A stretch of 64,000 bases of DNA, taken from positions 136,330-200,329 of the forward strand of contig NZ_JACOOQ010000002.1 of the NCBI RefSeq assembly GCF_014287815.1. Direction: 5' to 3'. Below the pieces are notes generated by a model that did not search any database, was not told where the DNA came from, and was given only the letters and a program-made list of their open reading frames with translations. This document shows, one piece after another, positions 1 through 7,495 of this stretch (position 1 is its first letter; the number at the start of each line of letters is the position of its first letter). Source of the DNA: Clostridium lentum (lineage in GTDB: Bacteria > Bacillota > Clostridia > Clostridiales > Clostridiaceae). The position numbers and the translations under genes were made by a program.

Positions 1-957
1 AAAAAGGGACCTTTTATTATAGTTTCTGGTCATGATTTAAGAGATTTAGAACAGCTATTAGAACAAACAGAAGGAAAAGGTATAAATATATATACCCATG
101 GAGAAATGTTACCTTCACATGGTTATCCAGGATTAAAGAAATATAAACATTTAATTGGAAATTATGGAGGTGCATGGCAAGATCAACAAAAAGAATTTGA
201 TGGTATTCCTGGATGTATACTAATGACTACCAATTGTCTTATGAGACCAAGAGAAACATATAAAGATAGAATATTTACAACTAATGTTGTTGGATGGGAT
301 GGAGTTATAAATATACCAAAAGGAAAAGATGGTAAAAAAGATTTTACACCAATAATTGAAAAAGCATTAGAATTAGGTGGCTTTGAAGAAGACCAAGAAC
401 CACATGAAATTATTGTAGGTTTTGGTCATCATGCAACTTTAAGCAATGCAGAAGCTATTGTAGAAGCTGTAAAGGATGGAAAAATAAGATACTTCTTTTT
501 AATAGGAGGTTGTGATGGGGCAAGACCAGGTAGAAATTATTATACTGAATTTGCAAAAAAGATACCAGATGATTGTATAATTCTTACTTTAGCATGTGGA
601 AAATATAGATTCAATAAATTAGATTTTGGTGAAGTAGCAGGTTTACCTAGATTATTAGATGTAGGACAATGTAATGATGTTTATTCAGCAATTAGAATAG
701 CTACAGCATTAGCAGATGCTTTTGGAACAGATGTAAATGGATTACCATTATCTTTAATAGTTTCATGGTATGAACAAAAAGCTGTAGCAGATCTTTTAGC
801 ATTGCTATCATTAGGAATTAAAGATATATATTTAGGACCAACACTTCCTGCTTTCTTTAGTCCTAATGTTCTTCAATATCTTATAGATACTTTTAATTTG
901 CATTTAATAAGTACACCTGAAGATGATTTAAAAACTTGTTTGAAACAAGAGGTATAA
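1..957 (+). CDS. hcp: Hybrid cluster protein (hydroxylamine/NO reductase), C-terminal part
   Basis: This is the last 318 residues of Hcp; the frame is open from base 1, so the N-terminal half, including the first Fe-S cluster, lies outside the window. Visible Hcp signatures include [37 protein letters not shown] and [15 protein letters not shown], which hold the cysteine and other ligands of the hybrid Fe-S-O cluster. The family reduces NO or hydroxylamine in the cytoplasm of anaerobes. A hemerythrin lies just downstream, which fits a nitrosative/oxidative stress cluster. No strong terminator follows. Confidence 0.95.
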   Translation, partial: KKGPFIIVSGHDLRDLEQLLEQTEGKGINIYTHGEMLPSHGYPGLKKYKHLIGNYGGAWQDQQKEFDGIPGCILMTTNCLMRPRETYKDRIFTTNVVGWDGVINIPKGKDGKKDFTPIIEKALELGGFEEDQEPHEIIVGFGHHATLSNAEAIVEAVKDGKIRYFFLIGGCDGARPGRNYYTEFAKKIPDDCIILTLACGKYRFNKLDFGEVAGLPRLLDVGQCNDVYSAIRIATALADAFGTDVNGLPLSLIVSWYEQKAVADLLALLSLGIKDIYLGPTLPAFFSPNVLQYLIDTFNLHLISTPEDDLKTCLKQEV

Positions 958-1110
958 AAGAAATATAAGTTAGTTTGAAAATAATGTGTATTTTATATGA
1001 ATATTATTTATATTTGTAACAAATGTTACTTAAAATAATTTAAAGTTGATGTATATTAATATTATAGTTTGAAGTAAAAAGTATTATGTAAGTTGATAGG
1101 AGAAGAGAAA

Positions 1111-1749
1111 ATGAGTTTATTTTTAGGTAAAATACATTTTTGGTTATTTAATAAGGTATTATGGTTTGAAGGGTTAGAGGATGAAATTATAAAGTTAGCA
1201 CAAGAAGAAGGATTAAATGTAAAAAAATTAAGTGTTGAAATTAATAATAAGTATGGACAAAAAACTGAAAATAAAAATTTAGAAGAAATAATAGATACAA
1301 GTAATATTCATGGATGGTTACAAAATAAAATTCATAGTGCAGAAGGAAGAATGGCAGCATGGACAAAAGCTATCTTAGAAAATAATGAAACTGCAATTGG
1401 AAAATTAGAAAATATATATGTTAATCAAGGAATAAAAGCGGCTAAAGAAGTAAAAGAAGAAAAAAATATTATAAGTGCTAAAGAAATATATGATAGCATT
1501 AATGATTATATTCTTGATGGTATGCCTTGTGACAGAGTTAATGAAGTTATAATAGCTGAAGAAGATAAAGTGCAATGGAAGAGAAGAATATGTGTACATA
1601 ACGATATCTGGCAAAAAGAATCAATGGATGTATCTATATTCTATCAATTAAGAAATATATGGATAAAAGCATTTGTTCAAGAAGTAAATAGTCAATATGA
1701 GTATGTTAAAATAGATGAAACTACAATGGAAATAAAGAAAAAGCAATGA
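1111..1749 (+). CDS. Conserved protein of unknown function between hcp and hemerythrin
   Basis: A soluble protein of about 212 residues. I chose the ATG at 1111 because AGGAGA lies just upstream; an in-frame TTG at 1093 has no such site. I do not recognise a named domain. Conserved-looking features are an aromatic N-terminus (LFLGKIHFWLF), a central HGWLQNKIHSAEGRMAAW segment, a DGMPCDRVNEV motif and a CVHNDIW segment, so His and Cys residues could bind metal. It ends 10 nt before the hemerythrin gene, so the two are probably co-transcribed and act in the same stress response (inference). Confidence 0.75.
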   Translation: MSLFLGKIHFWLFNKVLWFEGLEDEIIKLAQEEGLNVKKLSVEINNKYGQKTENKNLEEIIDTSNIHGWLQNKIHSAEGRMAAWTKAILENNETAIGKLENIYVNQGIKAAKEVKEEKNIISAKEIYDSINDYILDGMPCDRVNEVIIAEEDKVQWKRRICVHNDIWQKESMDVSIFYQLRNIWIKAFVQEVNSQYEYVKIDETTMEIKKKQ

Positions 1750-1759
1750 GGAAAAGACT

Positions 1760-2311
1760 ATGAATGCTATAGAATTAATGAATGAAGAACATAAAAATAT
1801 ACTAAGAATGATTAAGGTTATAAGAAAGGTATGCTTCAATATAATGAATGGTACAGAAATTAATTATAAAGATTTAGACGATATAATTGAATTCATTAGA
1901 AATTATGCCGATAGTCATCATCATAAAAAAGAAGAAGACATATTATTTAATAGAATTACTGAAAATTTAGGGCAATTAGGAGAAAAACTTGTGAAGCATG
2001 GAATGCTTGTAGAGCATGATTATGGAAGACTTTATATAAGTAATTTAGTTGAATCTATTGAAAAGGTAAAAGGTGGTGATGAAGAAGCTAAGCTTGATAT
2101 AATTGCTAATGCAATATCATATACCCATCTAATGGAAAGACATATTGATAAGGAAGATAGAGTAGTATATACTTTTGCAGAAAGAAATTTAAGCAAAGAA
2201 ATATTAGAGAAAGTTAATAATGAGTGCTATAAATTTGAAGATGCTAATGAAGCTGTAAAAGATAAATATTTAAATATTTTAGGTAAATTAGAAGAAAAAT
2301 ATACTAAATAA
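1760..2311 (+). CDS. Hemerythrin HHE-domain protein
   Basis: A 183-residue four-helix-bundle protein. The di-iron ligand pattern is visible: HKN near residue 11, HHHKKEED near 54, H near 86-91 (VEHDYGR) and HLMERHIDKED near 125. Bacterial proteins of this type bind O2 or sense and detoxify NO and O2, or donate iron for Fe-S repair. It follows the unknown gene by 10 nt and sits close to hcp, which supports a role in protecting Fe-S enzymes of an anaerobe. A terminator follows at 2331. The exact ligand handled is not shown by the sequence. Confidence 0.88.
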   Translation: MNAIELMNEEHKNILRMIKVIRKVCFNIMNGTEINYKDLDDIIEFIRNYADSHHHKKEEDILFNRITENLGQLGEKLVKHGMLVEHDYGRLYISNLVESIEKVKGGDEEAKLDIIANAISYTHLMERHIDKEDRVVYTFAERNLSKEILEKVNNECYKFEDANEAVKDKYLNILGKLEEKYTK

Positions 2312-2330
2312 ATACAGTATAATAACTTAA

Positions 2331-2367
2331 AGCAACGGATAAGTATAAGTACTATCCGTTGCTTTTT
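2331..2367 (+). terminator. Rho-independent terminator after hemerythrin gene
   Basis: An 11-bp stem, AGCAACGGATA paired with TATCCGTTGCT, is followed by five T. It closes the hcp-hemerythrin transcript and faces the convergent hydG gene. Confidence 0.85.
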
Positions 2368-2394
2368 AAACATTGAAAATTTATAGTAATTAAA

Positions 2395-3819
2395 TTAAAA
2401 CCTGAAATCTCTTTTACCATTATTTAATTTACTTAAATATTCAAGTACTATTTGCCTAACTTTTTCATTAGGTATCTTTTTTATTTCAGTAGCAATTACT
2501 TTTTCTCCATTTTCTTTTGTAAGAGGAGAAGCATAATCTTCTAAATATTCCTTTAAAGTAATAAGAGCATTTGGTAAACAGCAATTGGCTATTTGTCCAT
2601 TTTTAACAAGGGTCATAAATCTATCACCAGTTCTTCCTTCTCTATAGCAGGCAGTGCAGAAGCTAGGGATATGTCCTATTTCTAATAGCCAATTGACAAT
2701 TTCATCTAAAGTTCTGTCATCACTTATATCAAATTGAGCAGAACTTTCATATTTTTTTTCTTTAATGGCATATCCTCCAACGCTTGTAGAAGAGCCACCA
2801 CTTAATTGAGATACTCCAAGCTCTAAGACTTTTTCCCTAGTTTTTTGTGATTCTCTAGTGGAAACGATTAATCCAGTATAAGGTACTGCAATTCTCAAGA
2901 CAGCAACTATCTTAGCAAATATTTCATCGGAAATTGCATTGGTAAATTCATGGGGATTTATATCATCAGCTGGTCTTATTCTTGGTACACTTATGGTATG
3001 TGGACCTATGCCTTTAACTGCTTCTAGGTGTTCAGCATGCATTAAAAGACCTACAAAATCATATCTATAAAGATTTAAGCCGAACAATACTCCACAGCCA
3101 ACATCATCAATACCACCATCCATAGCTCTATCCATTGCTTCAGTATGATAATTATAATCATGTTTAGGACCAGTGGGATGTAATGCCTCATAAGCTTCTT
3201 TATTATAAGTTTCCTGGAATAATATATATGTTCCTATGCCAGCTTTTTTTAATTTTTTATAGTTTTCTACGGTGGTAGCAGCTATATTGACATTAACCCT
3301 TCTAATGGCTCCATTTTTATGTTTTATGCTATAAATTGTATTTATGCTTTCAAGTACATATTCTATAGGATTATTTATAGGATCTTCACCAGTTTCTAAG
3401 GCAAGTCTTTTATGGCCCATATCTTGCAGTGCAATTACTTCTTTTTCTATTTCCTTTTGAGTAAGTTTTTTTCTAGGAATATGTTTATTTTTGAAATGAT
3501 ATGGACAATATGTGCAGCCATTTACACAATAATTTGATAAATATAGAGGAGCAAACATTACAATTCTATTACCATAAAATTTTTCTTTAATTTCTTTGGC
3601 TAAACTATAAATTTTATTATTTTCCTCTTCTAAATTACATTCAAGAAGTACAGCAGCTTCTCTATGAGTAAGGCCAGTACAGTTTCTAGCTTTTTCAATG
3701 AGTTTATTAATTAATTGCTTATTGTTTTTATTTTTTTCTGCATATTTAAGTGTTTCAAGTATTTCATCATCATTTATGAATTCGGTAGCTTTATTTGATT
3801 TTACATTATACATATTCAA
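2395..3819 (-). CDS. hydG: [FeFe]-hydrogenase maturase HydG (tyrosine lyase, radical SAM)
   Basis: A 474-residue radical-SAM enzyme that cleaves tyrosine to give the CO and CN ligands of the [FeFe]-hydrogenase H-cluster. The SAM-cluster motif C-VNG-C-TY-C is at residues 98-105. The C-terminal auxiliary-cluster motif is present (FCTACYREGRTGDRFM, then NCC about 20 residues on), which separates HydG from ThiH. The full family length is kept. hydE, hydF and the hydrogenase are not in this window, so hydG stands alone here. Its start has a GAAAGAAGA-type site upstream. Confidence 0.95.
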   Translation of the reverse strand: MNMYNVKSNKATEFINDDEILETLKYAEKNKNNKQLINKLIEKARNCTGLTHREAAVLLECNLEEENNKIYSLAKEIKEKFYGNRIVMFAPLYLSNYCVNGCTYCPYHFKNKHIPRKKLTQKEIEKEVIALQDMGHKRLALETGEDPINNPIEYVLESINTIYSIKHKNGAIRRVNVNIAATTVENYKKLKKAGIGTYILFQETYNKEAYEALHPTGPKHDYNYHTEAMDRAMDGGIDDVGCGVLFGLNLYRYDFVGLLMHAEHLEAVKGIGPHTISVPRIRPADDINPHEFTNAISDEIFAKIVAVLRIAVPYTGLIVSTRESQKTREKVLELGVSQLSGGSSTSVGGYAIKEKKYESSAQFDISDDRTLDEIVNWLLEIGHIPSFCTACYREGRTGDRFMTLVKNGQIANCCLPNALITLKEYLEDYASPLTKENGEKVIATEIKKIPNEKVRQIVLEYLSKLNNGKRDFRF

Positions 3820-3946
3820 ACATCTTCTTTCCTTAATAGTTTATTTAAAATCGTATCTTTTAATGTAGATTAATTTACTATATATTACATATAAGTAAAT
3901 TTTAACATAAATAAATTCTTTTATCAAAATTTATAATTAATGATAA

Positions 3947-4080
3947 ATTATTGAAGAAAATCTACCACATATATTTCATAAGGCTAATAATAAAGTTAAG
4001 CAGAAAGAAGAAGTAACATCACATTATGATATAGGAAATGATTTTTATAGCTTATGGGTATCAATGAAATTAAAGGCTTA
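3947..4080 (+). pseudogene. Remnant of a cyclopropane-fatty-acyl-phospholipid synthase gene
   Basis: One frame encodes a short open stretch containing EEVTSHYDIGNDFYSLW, the well-known SAM-binding start of CFA synthases (HYDIGNDFY-L). It has no start codon, and the homology stops after about 45 residues at a TAA. An overlapping frame continues to a stop near 4149 but shows no recognisable motif. The rest of the gene is missing, so this is a decayed fragment. The 3820-4213 gap otherwise holds the hydG upstream region and nothing else I can name. Confidence 0.7.
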
Positions 4081-4213
4081 AAATTAGAAACTTTACTTTT
4101 GTATAAGTTAGCTAAGAATAAATTAAGTCATAGCATAAAGAAGAGTTGAATAATAATAAGTATATAGGAGTAGAGCTGTAATTATGCGGCTCTTTAGCAT
4201 TTTGGAGGAAATT

Positions 4214-5068
4214 ATGGAATTTAAAGAGGATATTAGAAGGTTTAATGAAAAGCATAAGATGAATACAGTAAAGATTGGAGGAGGGGATTTTAATTATGTA
4301 CTTTCAGGCAGCGGAGAGAAAAAGATTGTACTATTTACAGCAGGCAGTGGATTATATGAAGGGTTTTATCGACATATACAATTATTGGAAGAGAAGTATA
4401 CTGTGGTAGCTTTTGATTATCCTGATGGGAAAAAGGATATTTACCATTTAGTTGATAGTATTGCAGAATTTTTAAAAAGTATAAATTTTAATAAATCTTA
4501 TTTCATTGGGGAATCATTAGGTGGTTTAGTAGTAGAACTATTTATGAAAAAGTATCCCAAAATGATAGAGGGAGTAGTGCTTACTAATACAGGAACTATC
4601 ACTAAAAATATTCCTAATACAATGAGAAAAGAAGTTGTTGATGGAATAAAATCTGCCATTAAGACTGTACAGATGACACCAGCATATATCTTAAAATCAG
4701 CATTGATAAAAAAATCATTGAAAAAGATTAAAGAAGATTTTGATGGAAGTATTGATAGCATATATGCCAAGGAATACGTAGGATACCTTATGGAAAGGGT
4801 AAGTAAGGAGAAAGCTATATATCTATGCAGTATTGCATTAGATTTTGCTGAAAATATCACTTTTGATAAGAATGACTTTAAGGATTTTGATGGAAGCATA
4901 TGTATAATAAATACAAATGATGATGAGGTTTTTGATGAAAGAATTAAGGCTGAATTAAAGAAACTATTTGAAAATAACATTAGTAAAACAATAAAAAGTG
5001 GTGGACATGCATCATTTTTATTTAGGCCAGTAGAGTATGTAAAGATGTTAGAAGATATGATTATTTAA
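4214..5068 (+). CDS. Alpha/beta-fold hydrolase
   Basis: A cytoplasmic protein of about 284 residues. The nucleophile elbow GESLGG supplies the catalytic Ser. An oxyanion/early-strand segment, LFTAGSGLYEGFYRHIQLL followed by VVAFDYPDG, is seen near residues 45-80. The C-terminal GGHASF supplies the His. I chose the ATG at 4214, preceded by GGAGGA, over the upstream in-frame ATG at 4184. The substrate is not identifiable. The gene is monocistronic, between the cfa remnant and a strong terminator. Confidence 0.85.
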   Translation: MEFKEDIRRFNEKHKMNTVKIGGGDFNYVLSGSGEKKIVLFTAGSGLYEGFYRHIQLLEEKYTVVAFDYPDGKKDIYHLVDSIAEFLKSINFNKSYFIGESLGGLVVELFMKKYPKMIEGVVLTNTGTITKNIPNTMRKEVVDGIKSAIKTVQMTPAYILKSALIKKSLKKIKEDFDGSIDSIYAKEYVGYLMERVSKEKAIYLCSIALDFAENITFDKNDFKDFDGSICIINTNDDEVFDERIKAELKKLFENNISKTIKSGGHASFLFRPVEYVKMLEDMII

Positions 5069-5085
5069 AAATTCATAATTAGTAA

Positions 5086-5132
5086 AAAGATATTAATAAT
5101 TAGCAATAAGTTAGTTATTAATATCTTTTTTT
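5086..5132 (+). terminator. Terminator after alpha/beta hydrolase
   Basis: A long AT-rich stem (AAAGATATTAATAA paired with TTATTAATATCTTT) ends in a run of seven or more T. It sits 17 nt after the hydrolase stop codon. Confidence 0.8.
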
Positions 5133-5318
5133 ATCACATTTTAAATAAAAAAATAATAGTATAATATGCGAACTCATTTTTGTTTACGAATATATATAGA
5201 ATCATAATGTTTAATTATGAGAAAAAGATTGGATAATAATTTAAAAGCAAGGGCATAATAAAAAATAAAATTCCATTAAATTAATAATAACTTTCTATTA
5301 TTATTGGGGGAAGGTTTT

Positions 5319-6896
5319 ATGATTATAAATAACGGAATCAATGAGGAAACGATTCTTCATGTGTGGAATTGGTCATTTAAAACAATAAAAGAAAATATAA
5401 AGGAAATAGTCAATGCAGGATATACTTGGATACAGATATCGCCAGTTCAAGGGACTAAAGATAAAAGTCTAGTAGTAAAGGATTGGTGGATGTTATATCA
5501 ACCAATTAATTTTAAGATAGGAAATTTTCAATTAGGAAGTAGAGAAGAGTTTATTGGAATGTGTGCAGAAGCTCATAGGTATGGATTAAAAGTAATGGTA
5601 GATGTAATATTAAACCATATGGCCAATAGAGGTGGAGGTAATGATAGCAATTTTCCACATGAAACAGTTGAATCATTTATAAGAGATGATATTAATTTTT
5701 GGCATGAAAGAAAAAAAGTAGAAGATTGGGATGATAGGTGGCAAGTTACTCACTGGTGTATAGGTCTTCCAGATTTAAACACATCTAACCATATGCTTCA
5801 AGACATAATTATTGATTTTTTAAATGATGTTATTGAATGTGGTGCAGATGGATTAAGATTTGATGCAGCTAAGCATATTGAACTACCTGAGGATCCAGGT
5901 GGAAGTGATTTTTGGCCAAGAGTAATAGGTGCATTAAAAAATAAAGAAAGATTACTTTTATATGGAGAAGTATTACAGTGTGGAGCATCAAATTATGAAA
6001 AATATATAAAATATATGAGATTATCAGCAGAAGGTTATAGTTATGCCATAAGGAAAACTGTTGGATATAAGTCAGAAAAAAATATTAATAACGCTAAAGA
6101 ATATCAAGTACCTTATGGAGTTAATGGCTCAAATTTAGTGACGTGGATAGAATCTCATGATGATTATGCCAGTGATATTGAAAAAAGCTTTGAGTTAAGT
6201 CAGTGGCAGATAAAGATGGGATGGGCAATAATTGCTTCAAGAAGTGAATCAATACCATTATTTTTTAATAGGCCTAAAGGAAAAATATGGCTTGAAGGAA
6301 CTATTGGAGAAGCAGGAAACGATTTCTGGAAGAGTAGTGAAATTGTTGCAATAAACAAGTTTAGGTTAAAGATGAAAGGAGAAAAGGAAAATATTATTAC
6401 TTTAGGTAATAATCTGATGATTGTTGAAAGAGGTAATAAAGGTGTGATAATGATTAATATTGGTGGACACTATGATATAAATATATATACTAACTTAAAA
6501 GATGGCATATATAAGGATAAAATTTCCGATAAATTATTTTATGTAAGAGATGGGCGGTTAAATGGAACTGTTGAAGAAGGGAGAATATCAATAATATATC
6601 ATGAATTAGAAGAAGATTTTATAGAAAAAGATATATATTATCTTCGTGATAATAAGGTATTTTTCACAAATCCTTTAAGGTGGGATAAAGCAAGGGTATA
6701 TATATATAAAGAAGGAAACTATAAATCTACAGAATTATCACCATGGCCAGGAAGAGAAATGTATAGAGAAGGAGAAAATTTATATAGCTATCCAATAGAA
6801 GATTATTGGATTAGTGGACGAGTGATATTTACTAATGGAAATACTCAGATACCAGAGTTTGCTAAAGAAGGGTTACCTATTTTAAAAAATAAATAA
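5319..6896 (+). CDS. Cytoplasmic GH13 alpha-amylase-family enzyme with C-terminal starch-binding module
   Basis: A 525-residue protein without signal peptide. The GH13 conserved regions are present in order: DVILNHM (region I), GLRFDAAKH with the nucleophile Asp (II), LLYGEVLQ with the acid/base Glu (III) and WIESHDD (IV, a variant of the usual VDNHD). After about residue 440 comes a beta-rich tail (FFTNPLRWDKARVYIY, then PWPGREMYREG and VIFTNG) that resembles the CBM25/26 starch-binding family. It probably hydrolyses intracellular glycogen or imported maltodextrins. The ATG at 5319 follows GGGGGAAGG. It is flanked by terminators, so it is its own transcript. Confidence 0.88.
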   Translation: MIINNGINEETILHVWNWSFKTIKENIKEIVNAGYTWIQISPVQGTKDKSLVVKDWWMLYQPINFKIGNFQLGSREEFIGMCAEAHRYGLKVMVDVILNHMANRGGGNDSNFPHETVESFIRDDINFWHERKKVEDWDDRWQVTHWCIGLPDLNTSNHMLQDIIIDFLNDVIECGADGLRFDAAKHIELPEDPGGSDFWPRVIGALKNKERLLLYGEVLQCGASNYEKYIKYMRLSAEGYSYAIRKTVGYKSEKNINNAKEYQVPYGVNGSNLVTWIESHDDYASDIEKSFELSQWQIKMGWAIIASRSESIPLFFNRPKGKIWLEGTIGEAGNDFWKSSEIVAINKFRLKMKGEKENIITLGNNLMIVERGNKGVIMINIGGHYDINIYTNLKDGIYKDKISDKLFYVRDGRLNGTVEEGRISIIYHELEEDFIEKDIYYLRDNKVFFTNPLRWDKARVYIYKEGNYKSTELSPWPGREMYREGENLYSYPIEDYWISGRVIFTNGNTQIPEFAKEGLPILKNK

Positions 6897-6912
6897 AATT
6901 TTATTTTAAGAT

Positions 6913-6971
6913 ATAACTTTATCTAAGTATATGGTCAGTGAAAAGATATGTACCTAGATAAAGTTATTTTT
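6913..6971 (+). terminator. Terminator after GH13 gene
   Basis: ATAACTTTATCTAAGTA pairs almost fully with TACCTAGATAAAGTTAT and is followed by a T run. It isolates the amylase from the riboswitch operon downstream. Confidence 0.85.
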
Positions 6972-7010
6972 ATATATACAGATTTAATAAAATGAAAAAG
7001 TTAAATTAAG

Positions 7011-7039
7011 TTGACATTGGTATTATGTTACTATAGAAT
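7011..7039 (+). promoter_or_regulatory. Sigma-A-type promoter of the cobalamin riboswitch operon
   Basis: TTGACA at 7011-7016 and TAGAAT at 7034-7039 are separated by 17 nt. This is a near-consensus promoter about 25 nt upstream of the riboswitch. Confidence 0.7.
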
Positions 7040-7063
7040 TAATAAGTAAAATTTAATAAGTTT

Positions 7064-7260
7064 TTGTGGTTACATTTGTAATAATAGGGAATATGGTTAG
7101 AATCCATAGCAGCCCCCGCTACTGTAAAAGATACGAAACTCTACTTAATATATTATTTTATTAAGTAATGTCACTGAGGAATACTTGGGAAGGCAAGAGG
7201 AATAGATTTGAAGCTTTAAGTCAGGATACCTGCCACAAAAATATAAGTGAATAATTTCGG
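7064..7260 (+). promoter_or_regulatory. Cobalamin (adenosylcobalamin-type) riboswitch
   Basis: The aptamer core is clear. GCAGCCCCCGCTACTGT at 7109-7125 is the conserved internal-loop strand, and AAGTCAGGATACCTGCC at 7218-7234 is the B12 box. The segment GGGAATATGGTTAGAATCC lies upstream and a P13-like hairpin downstream (about 7248-7265). A large hairpin at 7299-7340 and a terminator at 7375-7403 lie between the aptamer and the first gene, giving a classic transcription-attenuation expression platform. The expected behaviour is OFF when cobalamin is plentiful. This ties all genes from 7496 to 14799 to corrinoid metabolism. Confidence 0.96.
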
Positions 7261-7374
7261 TGGGAAATGAAAGCATATACTTTTTAATAACATATTGCAG
7301 ATAAATAATTCATTAAATTAATGAATTATTTAATTTGTCTATGATTTAATTTATTTATTTAATATGTATTGCTT

Positions 7375-7403
7375 AAAAATCTCATATTTTATGGGATTTT
7401 TTT
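7375..7403 (+). terminator. Riboswitch-controlled attenuator terminator
   Basis: AAAATCTCAT pairs with ATGGGATTTT, followed by T7. A strong AT-rich palindrome at 7299-7340 lies before it and may act as anti-terminator or as part of the switching structure. The first gene begins about 90 nt later. Confidence 0.8.
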
Positions 7404-7495
7404 ATTTGTAATACTTTAAAGATGATTAAAAAAAGAATACTAGCATTTCATAAGGATAATGAAATTATTTGCCATCAATTGAAAGGGGTAAAAGT

